53,380 bases of DNA, taken from assembly GCF_000417875.1 (NCBI RefSeq), contig NW_006920887.1, positions 91,940-145,319 of the forward strand, given 5' to 3'. Position numbers and translations under genes: made by a program. Origin of the DNA: Pseudozyma flocculosa PF-1. Lineage: Eukaryota > Basidiomycota > Ustilaginomycetes > Ustilaginales > Ustilaginaceae. This document shows, piece after piece, positions 21,638-34,415 of this stretch. The stretch's first letter is position 1. Every line of letters starts with the position of its first letter. The notes beneath the pieces are model-generated. The model did not search any database. It saw only the letters and a program-made list of their open reading frames with translations, and was not told the origin of the DNA.

Positions 21638-24231
21638 ATGGAAAAGGACGGCGATCCCTCTGGAGGCTGGCGCTTCGCCCAGTGCTTTGGCGACAAGGGA
21701 GAGGTCGAGGACATCACCGAGGGTGAGTGCCGACAGAGGCGTGCACGTGGCGCTCGCCCTGGCTACCGGGGCCAGCGACAGCTCAAGATTGAGAGACGCG
21801 TGCGGTCGGTTGGGTGCAAGCGGCAGGGGGCCCCTCCCGCCTCGCCCAGACAGCCATCGGCCCCCGCTGCCAAGTCCGAGGCGAGCACAAAGATGCGGCA
21901 ACCAGCGCCTGCCGCCGTCCTCGTCTTTGAGCTCCAGAAAGACGTCGTCCGCCGGCTGTCCACACGTTGAAATTTCGAACTGACCCCAAGCTTGATCGTC
22001 GTCGCTTCTTTCCTGCTACGGACCCCCTCTTTTCACCCGCCTGCCGGCCCACAGCCGACATCATCTCGACCGTCGAGTTTGACCACACTGGCGACTATCT
22101 CGCTACCGGAGACAAGGGAGGTCGTGTGGTCCTATTCGAGAGGAACGAGTCGGTGCGTTGCGTTCTGCTCCGCTTCCGCCCTTGGCTCTATCCCTGCTCC
22201 TGCATCGCGCAACGACTCTCGGATACGACCGCTGACCCTTTTTCCCCTTTTTCCTTGCTGCCTGCGCGGGCCGATGCCGATACGGCGCCGCCAGAAAAAG
22301 GGCTGCGAGTACAAGTTCCACACCGAGTTCCAGAGCCACGAGCCAGAGTTTGACTACCTCAAGTCGCTCGAGATCGAGGAAAAGATCAACAAGATCAAGT
22401 GGTGCCGAAGACAGAATGCCGCCCATTTCCTGCTCAGCACGAACGGTGCGTTTTCGGCGGTTCCGGACCTCGGCCTTGGCGTGACATGCTACTGCGAGCG
22501 AGGGATGCCGGCTGACTCGTTGACCTGCCTCCCTGCTCCTGCCTCGCCGCCTCGCTAATCTGGCCCGCCTGCAGACAAGACGATCAAGCTATGGAAGGTG
22601 TTTGAAAAGTCGCTCAAGGTGGTGTCGGAGAACAACCTGTCGTCCGAGGGCTTCCGGCAACCGCCGCAGTCGAGCCTGCACCCGTCGCTGCTGCCACCGC
22701 CGACGCCAGCACCGGGCAGCGGCGTCAACCTGCGGCTGCCGCGGATGGAGCTGCACGACACCATCGTCGCCGCCGTCCCGCGCAAGATCTACGCCAACGC
22801 CCACGCCTACCACATCAACTCGATCTCGGTCAACTCGGACGGCGAGACGTACATCTCGGCCGACGACCTGCGCATCAACCTCTGGAACCTCAACATCAGC
22901 GACCAGAGTTTCAGTGAGTGGCGGTCGGCCCGCAACGCAGCGCAGCGCAGCAGCACGGCCGCTGACCGGAACCATCACGCTGGTTTCATCTGCTCCCCCT
23001 CGCCCTGCCTGGGCCCCCCCGGCCCCGTGCAGACATTGTCGACATCAAGCCGGTCAACATGGAGGAGCTGACCGAAGTCATCACGGCCGCCGAGTTCCAC
23101 CCGGTGCACTGCAACCAATTTGTCTACTCGAGCTCCAAGGGGACCATCAAGCTGGCCGACATGCGCGACTCGGCGCTGTGCGACGCCCATGCCAAGCGTG
23201 AGTGCCGCGGCGGTTGCCCCGCATGCGCGCAGGGGAAGAATTGCGCAGAGAGGGAGAGCGCCCGTGCGACCGGACACCGAAGCGTCGATCAGCGAAACTG
23301 ACCGGCACGACCGCCGCTCTGATCGCTGCTCCTCGCTCCCCTGTCTCTGGCTCCCACTTTGCACCCGCCCCCTCTTACAGAGTTTGAAGAGGAAGACGAC
23401 CCGTCAAACAAGTCGTTTTTCAGCGAGATCATCAGCAGCATCTCGGACGTCAAGTTCAGCCGCGACGGCCGGTACATTCTGTCGCGCGACTACCTCACGC
23501 TCAAGATCTGGGACGTCAACATGGAGAACAAGCCGGTCAAGACGATCCCCATCCACGACCACCTGCGGTCGAAGCTGTGCGACCTCTACGAAAACGACTG
23601 CATCTTTGACAAGTTTGAGGCGCTGTGGGGGCCCGACGGCAAGAAGGTCCTCACGGGCAGCTACAACAACTACTTCCACGTGTTCGACAAGGACGACAGC
23701 TCCGACGTGGTGCTGCAGGCCGACAAGTCGGCGTTCAAGGCCAAGAAGCTGGCGGGCGCGGGCAAAAAGGGCAACAAGGGCGCCGCCAATGCCGCGCTGG
23801 GCGCCGCGGGGCAGATGAACCTAGACAACCTGGTGGGTCTCGTCGCGCTGCGGAGGACGAGGACGAGGAGGGCGAGGACGAGGTGGACAAAGCGAGGAAG
23901 ACTGTCGCTGACCTTGGTTTGCCCTCTCGCCCTTTGCGCACCGCTTCCTCGCTGCGCCGCAGGACTTTAACAAAAAGATCCTACACGCCAGCTACCACCC
24001 AAGAGAGAACACGATTGCTGTGAGTAGGCCGCCGACGGCGACGGCGACGGCGACAGGGATGGCAATGTGGCGCTGCAGCGGTGCTGGTGGCCTCGCACAT
24101 GCTGACGTGGCGCCCCACGACGATGTCGCTGCCTGCTTTGCCTCGCCTCGTTGGCCACCGTACAGATTGCGGCGACAAACAACCTCTTTATCTTTTCGGC
24201 CAACAACCCGGCGGGCATTCCGATTGCCTGA
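21638..24231 (+). CDS. CDC55: PP2A regulatory B subunit (Cdc55/PPP2R2 family)
   Basis: Eight exons: 21638-21722, 22055-22152, 22295-22445, 22575-22913, 23033-23197, 23381-23832, 23963-24019, 24166-24231. They join in phase to 470 residues; family members have about 450-530. The WD40 propeller is highly conserved: [38 protein letters not shown], the splice-made [57 protein letters not shown] and [16 protein letters not shown]. The last exons give [19 protein letters not shown] and [10 protein letters not shown]. This B/B55 subunit directs PP2A to substrates in mitotic exit, morphogenesis and stress signalling, in cytoplasm and nucleus. A Gly/Ala/Lys-rich loop in exon 6 (about residues 395-430) is longer than in yeast. 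Intron density is much higher than in neighbouring genes. Confidence 0.96.
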
Positions 24232-24409
24232 TGGGGCGGCTCAGCAGAGGATCCGGTAGCGAGAGCCGCCTTGAATAGTAGCCATGCTTGCCCAACCCAC
24301 CCCGCCGCCGTGTCCGTCCGTCTAGAAGGTGTGTCTTGGTCCTCGAGTCTTCCCTCGTCGTCGTATCGCCCGCGCCCTTGTGTGTGGCGTGCTGTGTTGT
24401 CGGATCGTA

Positions 24410-24440
24410 TCGCCATCGCCATCGCCATCGCCATCGCCAT
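24410..24440. repeat. (CATCGC)n repeat
   Basis: About five copies of ATCGCC/CATCGC in noncoding DNA 180 bp downstream of CDC55. Confidence 0.85.
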
Positions 24441-24533
24441 TGCCAGTACCAGTACCACCACCGCCACCATCCATCGTGATCGCCGCTGTCGTCATCGTCG
24501 AAAGGAAAACAGCTCCACGACGTCGTCTCGCCG

Positions 24534-24560
24534 CCGTCGTCGTCGTCGTCGTCGTCGTCG
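24534..24560. repeat. (CGT)n microsatellite
   Basis: About nine direct copies of the triplet CGT in noncoding DNA. Confidence 0.9.
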
Positions 24561-25447
24561 TTGTCGGCGTTGGCGTATCGGATCAGGTCCGTCTTTCGTC
24601 TCTCTGCCTGTCTCTCCGTCTTCTTCTCTCTCTCTTGGCCAGGGAAGAAGGTATGGCGGTCGACATTGAAATTGGAGCGGATCGCATGCGGCGTCGACGG
24701 GGGTCGAGTCCGAGTCCAGTGCGTGAGTCGAAACGCATGGAGCGGAGGTCAGGCTGGGGGAGTGGGACCGTGCGCGTGCGAGCGGGATGATCGGGATGCG
24801 AAACGACGCCGGGCGGGGCGGGGCCAGGCATGGACCCGATGCGGCATGTCCAGATCGCGGATCCGATAGAGTGGGTTTTTGGCAGGCCGAGAACCAAGCT
24901 GGCGGCGCACCGGGCTGACGCACGGCTGGCAACTCCGATGAAGCGGAGCGCGTGTGGTTGGCGTGGCAGGCGGCGGTACGGTACGATAGGAGGGCAGAGG
25001 AGGCTAGGGCATGGCTGGCAGGTCGGGTTTGGGAGTGCGGCTTTATGCCGACCCCAGCAGGCCAGGCCAGGGAAACAGGCCAGGCTGGCGGTCTCAGACT
25101 CAGACTCGGACTTGAGGAACGGGCGGGTCCAGAGATGTGGATCACCTGCTGCTCTGCTGACTGGCTGATCCACGTGGCCCTCGAGTCGAGTCGAGTAGTC
25201 CTCACCGTCCAAGCAAGCTAGCTGGGCTCTGCTATCGCTTCCAACCGTCCGCATCAGCCAGCCTTGCTTGCTTGTTCGGTCCCCTCCTGCTGCTCGAGGG
25301 TCGTATCGGCATCGCATCGTAAATCGAGAGGAACGGGATCGACCGCACTCGCCCGCATCGCCCGATTGCCTTTACGACCGACGAGACCAGGGCAGAAGGG
25401 GAGTGCGGCTCCGGTATATCCTCGCCTCGAGCTTCGGGTCGTGCGGC

Positions 25448-25503
25448 AGCCGCACGCACCGCACGCACCGCACGCACCGCACGCACGCGCACACGCGCGC
25501 GCA
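25448..25503. repeat. (CGCAC)-type tandem repeat, purine/pyrimidine alternating end
   Basis: Four to five copies of CACCGCACG pass into an alternating GCGCACACGCGCGCGCATGC run of about 20 bp. Alternating purine-pyrimidine tracts of this kind can adopt Z-DNA. Confidence 0.8.
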
Positions 25504-26257
25504 TGCATTGATGCTTTTCTCCCCCACTCCCGCTCGCACCTGCCGATTACTACTCCCCTTCGACCTCTTCTCTTCCCTTGTCTTGCCGTACGGATACCGC
25601 GCTACACGACTCTGTTGGAGTAGAGAGGAGAGGTCCGAAAAAGGCCCATGTCGGGCGGCGCTCGCACGAGGTCGAGATTTGGGACCAGTGTGGCAACGCC
25701 ACAAAGGGGGCAAAGGAGCCAAAGGAGGCAGCCGGGAGGGACGGGCCGACGAGGCCAAGGCAGATGCAGATGGCGCGTTCCTCTTTTCGCCAGGCGAGAG
25801 AAACGTTCCTGGACGACGGGACGCGACCCGACACGCGCGACAAAGGGAAGCAAAGCAAAGCAAAGCAGAGCGAAGCAAAGCAAAGCGAAGCAAGGGCAGC
25901 GCTTGGCTCCAGCCGTCCCCAGTGCCCTCCGGTGGCTCCTGTCCGCTGTCGCTCGCCTGCTCGGCCTGCCCTTGCCGTATCGCCCAGTCGGAGGAGGCCG
26001 TAGGGGAGCGCGGGAGGATGATGCCCAAGCGCAAGCAGACAGACAGCGGAGCGGAAGGATGCCGAACCCCTTCTTGGCTTTCCTCGCCGCATCTCGCCCC
26101 GTCCTGGCCGCACCCCTAGCCTGGGCCCGAACGGTGGACCGGTCTTGCCGCGGCATCGTACGGTACGAGACGGCGCAAACGAAACTGGGCGAGCTCGAGC
26201 GCTTGCCTGCCTGCCCCCTGCCGGGGCGCACAGACGGCCCGGTTGCCGCGACCGACC

Positions 26258-26273
26258 GACCGACCGACCGAAC
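26258..26273. repeat. (GACC)n short repeat
   Basis: Four to five copies of GACC/CGAC in noncoding DNA. Confidence 0.8.
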
Positions 26274-27814
26274 AAAGGTACGACGACATCCGAAGGAAGC
26301 AGAGAAAACATCCTTGCTGCTTGCGTTCCACCCCTCGCCCGTCGTCGCCCCACGGTATCTCGATATCGATTCGATTCCATCCCTCTTCGCCCCTCGCTAG
26401 CGCACTCCAACTTCGGAGCGCTTCGGATGTCGATCCTCGACGCTCGCTCGGTGTCGGTCATCCTGTTTAGGCACTCTGCTGCACTGCAGCAGCGCGGCTT
26501 TGAGACGGGCGGGCAAGGTGGGTCGAGGCCGGATCACCCAACTTGACTACTCTGAGAGAGGGGCCGAGGGGGCCGAGCGGACCTCGTGCGCGCCATGCTG
26601 GGCTCGACCGCTCTTCTGGCACCGCCAGGCCTGGCCTGGCCTGGCCCTGGCCTGGTGGCAGAAGGCAGGCTAGGGATCATGCAAGCGTGCCCGCTCGCCC
26701 GCCTGCCCAAGCCGGCAAAAACGCCCTGCTTGCCTGGCCTGGCCTTTTTCTCTTTTCTGATGCCGCCAGGCCAGACAGAGTAGGCCCGCTGGCGTCTCAT
26801 GCCGTAACGACAGCCGCTCACGCGCACGCGCACCCACACGCAGAATGGGGCGGCTCGCCCCAGGCTAGGCTGACGGGCGCAGCGCATGTTCCTGGTGTCT
26901 CAGCCCTGTCCCTGTCCCTGCCCTCGACCTGCCTCGACTTCCTGCCGGCTGGCCTCCTGGACGTCGCAAGCAGGACGACCTGGCTGGCCTCTTCCAGCTC
27001 GAGAGATGGACCCGCGCCTCCAACGTTACGTTGGGACGCACCTACGTACGCTTGCTTGCATCGCCCAAGAGGAGTCCATAGGCGGGCGGCCAGCCCGACA
27101 CATGGACCGGCCTGCCTGGTTCCTTTGCTAGGAACCAGAGGGCGCGGCCGACGACAACCTGTGTGGGTACGGCGTCTGCGCGCGTCTCGACCAACCAGCA
27201 GCTGGCGGACATGTGCGGCTGGGCGAGCGAGGCAGCGAGCGACCCACCTTGCCTGCTTGCTTGCTGCTTGTCTTGCCGCCACAACCTGGGCCGCACAACG
27301 AGCCTGCCTTTCTTCGACGCAGCGCACGCACGCAAAGCAAGGCCGCCCCACGCCCTCACCGGCGACGTTTGAACGATCGATCAATCCAAGTCTGTTGCCG
27401 CTCTTCCGAAGAGCGGGCCCAGAGAGGTCGTCCCAGGCAGGCTAGGAATAGACGCGGCCCTCTGTGAGCCGAACGACACCACCATCTCGCACTCCAACGT
27501 ACACCTAGGCTTAGGGCAGCCTAGCCAAGCCAGACGCGACCAGGCCAGATGAGGGTTGCGAGATCAGGCAGGCAGGGCTTGGCTGGGCGCCAAGACAGCG
27601 CCGGACCCCGAACGGGCACACGCCACGAGCCCACGACGCTACGGATGGGTACTTGACAGGCAGGCAGGCATGGTCGCTTTGGATGCCGTGCTGGCGTGTC
27701 GGCCGGCCTGGTACGCTGTAGGCGCTCAAACTCTGCCCAGCCAGCCGGGCTGTTGGCGGCAGAAGACAGGCAGGCAGGAGGGCGGGTAGGTCTTGGCCCA
27801 TGAGCTGCCTTGGC

Positions 27815-27817
27815 TTG

Positions 27818-27851
<34 letters not shown>
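27815..27851. repeat. (TGCC)n microsatellite
   Basis: About nine copies of TGCC, the complement-strand version of the GGCA arrays at 6338 and 10456. Confidence 0.9.
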
Positions 27852-27852
<1 letters not shown>

Positions 27853-29590
27853 TTGCCAGGCTAGGGCGGGCGGAGATGAGATGCGATGCGATGCGATGCG
27901 ACCACCAGAGGCGGGTGTGCGCGTGCGCGTGCGTTGAAGCCAGGTCAGGCCAGGCTAGGCAGGCCATGCTCCAGGCCTGGGCTGGCCATCTGGCTCGTCT
28001 TTCATGCTGGCTGGCGGGCGGGGGGTGAGCCACCAAAGTTACCCGTCGAGCAGCGTGCGTGGCAGGCCAGGCCAGGCCAGGCCAAGCACGCACCCACGCA
28101 CGCACCCACCCACCCAACCACGCAGCCACGGGAAGCGAGAAGAGCGAGAGCGAGGGCGCCCAACGCTGCGCTCTGCCGCTGCTGGGTGGCTCGCCCGCCC
28201 CCCGTCCTAGCCTTGTGGCCCGCCATTTTCCTGCGTGGTCCCTGAGCCGCCCGCTGGGAGCGCTGCCCAGAAGGCAGACAGACAGGCCCGGTCAGGTCGA
28301 GGGGCTGCCGAGATGCCCTACCTGCCTCAGCTCGCCTGGCCTGGCCTGTCGGTCTGTTCCTCTGCCCGTTGCAGCTTGGCCACCTGCCTGCTAGTCGGTT
28401 ACGTTCTGGCCTGGTCTGTTCTGGCCTCCTGCCTCGCCTCGCCTCGCCTCGCCTCGTTGCCTGCGCCTGCCTGTCGCCGTCGCCCCATCTCTCTCTCTCC
28501 CCCTCTCAACCTTACCTCGACCCTCCCTCGTACCCCACTTCCGCAGGCACGCAGCACCCAGCAGCCGTCGTCGTCGTCGTTGCCGTCGTCGCCACCGCTA
28601 TCACCATCGCTCTATCGCCGCTGTCGCTGTCGCCGTCGTTGTCTTCGTAGCCAGGGCCCCCCCACCACCTCGACCGACTTGCACCCCTGCCCGGTCACCA
28701 CCGACCCTTCCAGCACCCGCACAACCATCTCGACCCTCGGCACCTTGCCTTTTGATATAGCCGCACGCACCGCCCTCCGACGACCGACATCCCGACCAGC
28801 TTCTTACCCGCCCCTCCAGGCATTCGCTGTCTAGCCAGCATCACGACTACCGACACCCGCCCTCTTTTGCTTGCTCGCTCGCCTTATCAGCCCGCCCCGG
28901 AGACAGCCTACCTCCTCTCGCAACCCGTCGCCGTCGAAAGAGGTCCAACCACTGTTGATCGCTCGCGGTACCCCGAGGTCGAGCACACCAATCCCGGCCA
29001 CCAGCCAGCTAGCTTGCTGGCACACACAGGCCGCGCCATATTGCTACTTCGACCCTCGTTTCAGGTTCCACCGCCCCACCCTGCCGTCTTCGCAACTGTG
29101 CTCTGCCTTATCGTTCCGCCTCTTCGCACACGCCCAGTCTATCGCCCACTGCTCGAGCGACTGCCACTGCCGACCTCGTGCCACACCCAGGCACGGCACG
29201 CACCTCCCGCCCGCCCTTGGCCCACAACATCCCCCCAAGGCCCGCCTTGGTCCACCTTGAACCCGACCGACGCGGCCGTTTGATTATCGCTCCGACTGGT
29301 AGCGTTCTTGCTATCCGCAGAAGAGGCGCACGCGAAAAAAAGAGAGCAGTGAAAGACAAAGAGAGTCAGCCAAAAGAGGCAGTAGTGGCACAAGGGACGC
29401 AGGAGCACCTCCTACCAAAGTGAGTGACTGCAGGCACTGCCAGGCACGTCCGTCGGCGGCCGTCGTTGGAGCGCGCTCGGGCCCCGCCCTCGCATCAAAG
29501 GCGGGGCGGGGTGCCACCACCCGCCCAGCCCCGCTCGATAAATGGCCGCCGGAAGGGCAGCCGACCAGGCCGACCGCCCGCCTGCCTCTG

Positions 29591-29729
29591 NNNNNNNNNN
29601 NNNNNNNNNNNNNNNNNNNNNNNNNNNNNNNNNNNNNNNNNNNNNNNNNNNNNNNNNNNNNNNNNNNNNNNNNNNNNNNNNNNNNNNNNNNNNNNNNNNN
29701 NNNNNNNNNNNNNNNNNNNNNNNNNNNNN
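29591..29729. other. Assembly gap (139 N)
   Basis: A run of 139 unknown bases. Reading frames crossing it in any ORF list are artefacts. It lies within the possible 5' UTR/intron of the arrestin-like gene. Confidence 0.99.
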
Positions 29730-30145
29730 AGAGGTCGTACAGCCATTCGACGGCGGTGCCATCTGCGGCGTTCCTTGCCCGCGCCGAGCCCTGCCCGGCC
29801 GGCGAGCGGATGGGCGAGCGGGCGAGCGGGCGCGGCGTCCTGCTGCTCGTTTCATGTCCATCGTGCTCATATCCCTGTCACCTTCTCCTTCTTTCCCCTG
29901 TACCACCATCGATCCCACTCCTCTCGACAACCCGTCCCGCCGTCACCCCAATCACACCAACTGCTGTTTCGGACCGCCCTTTGCCCACTCTGGCCCCGCC
30001 GTCTGCCTCACTCCACCCGTCGAGCAGGGACATTGCTCTGCCGCACAAGTCGGCGGGCCGACGCCCAGCTGTCCGGCTCGGGGGATCTCATCACCCTTTT
30101 CACCTGCCACGATCGCCTAGACGTTTCCAGCTCGCCATCGCAGCC

Positions 30146-33100
30146 ATGACCTCGTCCTACTCTAGAAAGCCGCTCTCGCCGTCGGCCCTCGCCACCGACG
30201 CCCGCAACTGGTCCCACCCTTCCTCTCCCCCCTCGGCGGCCATTCACGCCAACGGCGCCCGCTATTCGCCCGGTGGACGGTCACGCGTGCCTTCTCACAG
30301 CCAGCGCCTCGGCACTGCCGACTCGTCGGTATCCCAGGCCACCTTCACCCAGCAGCAGAGGAATGCGCAGCACCAGCAGATGTACGCCAACGGCATGAGC
30401 GGCGACAGGCATGGCTACCCTACCTCGAATGGCGGCGGCCCCTCTTCGCCACACAGCTCGGACCGCGGCCTGCAGACCCCCTCGCTCGAGGGGCGCACCC
30501 GGCTCGCTTCCAATGGCGCGGCAATGGGCCCGCCACCGCACATGCGCCCTGCCCCGCTGCAGAGCCACGTCTACGGCCTCAACCTCGACCTGCGCACTCC
30601 GGCCCCCCCGCTGCCCCAGGCTCCCGGCGAGGCGACATCTTCGTCGAAAAAGAACCGGCCGGCGCCGCACGAGCAGAATGCCAAGTTCAGCGTCGAGCTG
30701 TTTGCCTCGCAGTTTGACCAGCGCGGCTACCCGATCCTGTCTGGGCGGGCCGCCTCGGTCAAGGGCGTCCTGCGCATGCCCGCCGCGACAGGCTGCGATG
30801 TCATGATGAAGGTGAGTCGTCGTCGAGAGACGGCAGGGCGGGATTGGCGACGCCCTGGATCGCGTGGTAGCAGCGACGTTGCTGACATTCTGCGTCGGCT
30901 TCTCCCCCTGACATCTCACCTGCTCCTCCGCGCGCCTGCTTGCACCGCGGGTGGTGCTCGCCTTCGCTCGCGCAGATCTCTGCCCACACCGCTGCAGGTG
31001 CGCCGGCTGCAGTGTGGGACGGCATCGCCTTGGCTCCCTTTGACCTGGGCGAGGAGCGCAAGGTCTTCGAGGTCCGCGACCGTTTGAAGGCCAACTTTGA
31101 CCTGGCACGGCCCCGCGACGCCTTCGCCCCGCGCAACGAGGCGATGATGGAGCCGCCGTCACTCACCCAGGACGACTTTGTGCTGCCGATCCCGTTCGAC
31201 GTCAAGCTGCCGCTCGGCAAGGCGACGCGCGTCGTCGACGGCGAGCTGCAGTCGGTCGCCGTGCCGCTGCCGCCGAGCTTCGAGATCAGCTCCAAGCTCG
31301 CCGCCCAAGAGAGGCGCGAGATGCGCATGAGCACCAAGGGCAAGACGCGCGGGCTGGCGGCCAAGGAGCTCGTCGAAAAGGGGTTCGAAAAGGTCTACCA
31401 GATCGGATGCTACTACCAGATCACCTGGACGCTCGTCCGGGACGGCGGTGCGGGCGGAGGCCGAGGCGCCAGCGGCAAAAAGGGCGACAAGGCGAGCAAG
31501 GGCCAGAAGGAGGCGCCGGCCGCCGAGGGCGACACGCTCACGGTGCCGTTCATCTTTACGGGCGAGCCGACCACGCTGCCGCCCTACCCGCCCACGATAC
31601 CTTCGTCGCTCAGCCCCAAGATCTTCACCACGCCAGGCACCGAGCTCGGCGACCAGTGGGATGTCCACCGTTCGACGGCGCGGTGGTCCGGCTCGCTGCT
31701 CAAGACGATGCGCCGCGCCGTCGATCTCGAGCTGCACATCCCATCGCCCTCGATCGTTCAGGCGCCCTCGCACCTGCCCATGCTGATCATCATCCGTCCG
31801 CAGGACCCCACCCTCCTGCTGAGCGTCCGCAACGGCCCCCAGAGCGGGCCCAACACGGCGCCGGGCTCGCCCGAGACGGGCTTCCGCGAGGACCCCATCG
31901 ACCAGCTCGTCGCCAACGGCGGCAGCGACCGCGACCGCGAGCGCGACCGGGACGCCGAGTCGATCCGGACCACGCGCAGCATCATGTCGCGCCTGATCCG
32001 GCCATCGATGAGCCTGGCGCGCCTGTCGGGCGGCAGCGGAGGCGGAGGCGGCGGAGGCGGATCGTCGTCCGGGTCGGGCCGGAAGCCGGGCAGTTCCGGA
32101 TCCAGCATCTTTTCCAGCCGCCGCCCCAACACGGCGCCCAGCACCGGCAGCTCCGAGGCGGGCGTGTCGGACTCGATGACGAACCGCACCTTCAACCCCA
32201 ACGGCGCCGTCCCGGACCTGGCCGGGCTGGTGTGCGTGTCGCTGGTGCAGACTACGTACTGCAGCACCGAGGGCGTCAACGACACGCCCGAGAGCCGGCG
32301 CAAGATTGTCTCGGTGGCCGACCTCGAGGAAGTCGACGTCCAGGCGCTGCTGCTCAGCTCGCTGCCTGGCGCCGATGAGCCTGGCTTCGGCCGCTCCGCC
32401 GAGGACATTGCCGCCATCAACGAGGTCAGCGCGAGTGCAAAGGCCGCGGGGGTGCGCGTGCTGGTCGGCTCGCTGACCGTCAACCAAACCACACCGCCCA
32501 GCTTCCGCTGCCAGGGTCTCGAGGTCAAGGTGAGTGGCAACTGCGCTGGACGCACGGCTCGGTGCGGCGAAGCGATTGATCGACGGCGGCTGACACTGCC
32601 TCCCATTGTCCATGTTTCGTCCCGCACTTTTTCCTCTGACCCCCCTCTTCACCCTCGCAGTACGCTGTCAAGGTGGACCTGATGCCCGCCAACCGGATCG
32701 GCGGCGACGGCGTCGAAAAGGCGTTCCGCAACCTCGGCATCCGCAGCGGACGCAGTCGGGGCCTGTCCGAGGGCTACAGCACCACTTCGTCGGTCCACAC
32801 CCAGACGCAGTTTACGCAGCTCTCGAACGGCAGCACGCCGCCCACGACGCCGCCCTCGGCCGGCGGCACGACGCGACCATTTGGAGCCGCGCGGTCGCCC
32901 GGTCCAGAGAATGGCCAGGGCGAGCATCGGCCGTACCCAAGCATCATGGAGAGCGCGGCGGCCTCGTACGACGCCATGGGCTCGCCGCCGCACCCCAACG
33001 AGGTGGGCGTGGCCTACTCGACCAACGACCAGTCTGCGGTGGCGGCCGAGGCGCAGGAGCCGCAGGAGATCTTGTCGCCCGATGTCGACTCGGTGGCGCG

Positions 33101-33353
33101 CTTCCCCGGCGGTCCGATGTACCACCAGCAGCGGGCGATGCCGAGCTACCCGCACAACCTGAGCAGCGGCTCGGTGAGCGGGTCGAGCCGCACGGGCTGG
33201 GGCAGCGGGCAGTCGGTGTCCGAGGCCGGGTACACGCAGAGCAGCTCGTTTATGTCCGAGTGGGGCAAGGACCGCAAGACGGTGTCGAAGCTGCACAAGA
33301 CCATCGGCGAGATGTGGATCGATGTCCGCGTGGTGCGCGCCCAGACCTTCTGA
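30146..33353 (+). CDS. Arrestin-like domain protein
   Basis: Three exons (30146-30811, 30976-32529, 32661-33353), all phase 0, give about 970 residues. The first 200 residues are Ser/Pro/Gln-rich and disordered. The arrestin-type beta-sandwich signal begins with YGLNLDLRTP and FSVELFASQFDQRGYPILSG. It continues with LPIPFDVKLPLG, VPLPPSFEISSK and KVYQIGCYYQITWTLVRDG, the usual LPF..LP / LPPSFE / YxIxxxV pattern of the N-domain. C-domain-like strands follow: VDLELHIPSP, HLPMLIIIRPQ, GLVCVSLVQTTYC and, across the last splice, LEVKYAVKVDL. Fungal arrestin-related proteins often act as adaptors for ubiquitin ligases or in pH/nutrient signalling. I see PPPY-free Pro stretches and no clear PPxY motif apart from LPPYPP, so an Rsp5 adaptor role is only a guess. 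Ser/Gly-rich inserts split the C-domain. Family assignment is by strand pattern and is moderately certain. Confidence 0.72.
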
Positions 33354-34415
33354 GGGGGACTGGTCGCCTGTCCTTGCGAGACTGCTCGCTGCTGGGCGGC
33401 GCCTCGCTCTGCCCGTTGCTAGCATGCACTCTGGCATCCGGCCGACGCCTGGCGCCTTGCGGGCGGGCTCACGTGAAGGTCGATGGGTTTCGCCTCTGTT
33501 CGCCTGGTCGCCTGGCCTCGATATGCCCGTCGAGCCCGCCCCGGCGGGATCCAAGGTCGCCCCAGCTCGCTTCAACTCGTCGCGCCTCGCACCGGCTCGC
33601 CTTGGCCTGACTCGACCCGCCGCACTCTGCCCCGATCCACCCCTGTGCTTGGCCCTTCGCTGGGCCGCCTCCCCGTCTCGTCGTCACGGTTCTGTCGCAC
33701 GCAAGATACCACGCCTTGCTGGCGCATCCTCTGTCGTTGTTGGCTGCTTGCTTTATTCTCTCGATCCTGGCCCGCCTCGGGTCTGTTGTATTCTCGTCTA
33801 CAGGAGCGGCTGGACGGGCGGGCGTGCGGGCGGGCGGGCAGGCAGGATTGGACGGCTGCCTCTTTTCTCGCTCGCCCCTTTGCCCTTTTCGCCTTGCGTC
33901 CAGCCCCTTGCCATTGCCCCGTCTAATACTCGATTCATTTGCCGCCTTGTTGTTGAGCAGCCAGCGGGGGACGGCGAGGCGAGCTCGTCGAGGTGGCAGG
34001 GTCGTGTTGCCTAGGGATGGGCCTGAGGCACGGCCGTGCGAGGGTCGAGGGCCTGGTCGACTCGGGATCGGCTCGGCGTGGTCCGACGGGGTTCGAGGGC
34101 GGGCGGGGCGGGGAGTGGTGGTCCGAGCGCTGGACCCTTTGGCTTCTGCCTCGCCTCGACTCGCGGCGCTGGCTGGCTGGCCTCTGTGGCTGGCCCAGCT
34201 GTGGCTGAGTTCTGTGGCTGAACCTCGTTCCCGTCTGGTCGTCCCTCCTCCGCCTCTCTCCTCCTTTGCGGCCTTCCACCATCCCAGCCGCGGTCTCGAC
34301 GTTACGCAGAACAACATCGTAAGCCTATCGACTAGCTGCAAACAAGGACCGAGCAGCAACGACCCATCCCCGGCCTTCCTCTTGCCCCATTCCTCCCTCG
34401 GCAGCTCGGCTCAGC
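33354..34415. other. Intergenic region before F-box/RCC1 gene
   Basis: A 1.06-kb tandem intergenic region (3' end of the arrestin-like gene, 5' region of the F-box gene). A GGGC-rich cluster lies near 33810-33845. No supported gene. Confidence 0.5.

Larger units (their letters stand above)
24232..30145. other. 5.9-kb region without a recognisable gene (contains assembly gap)
   Basis: No ORF has family similarity. The sequence is crowded with CCTGGC, CAGGCTAGGC, TGCCTGCC and CGCACC words and several microsatellites (24410, 24534, 25448, 26258, 27815). From about 28480 it becomes a C-rich, T-containing leader-like sequence, and a donor-like AAAGTGAGTG occurs at 29418-29427 ahead of the gap. 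It lies upstream of the arrestin-like gene, so part of it is probably promoter and 5' UTR, possibly with an intron. Confidence 0.55.

Noticed and set aside
29420..31087. ORFs reading through the N gap
   Set aside because: Unknown bases translated as X; any product crossing 29591-29729 is artificial.
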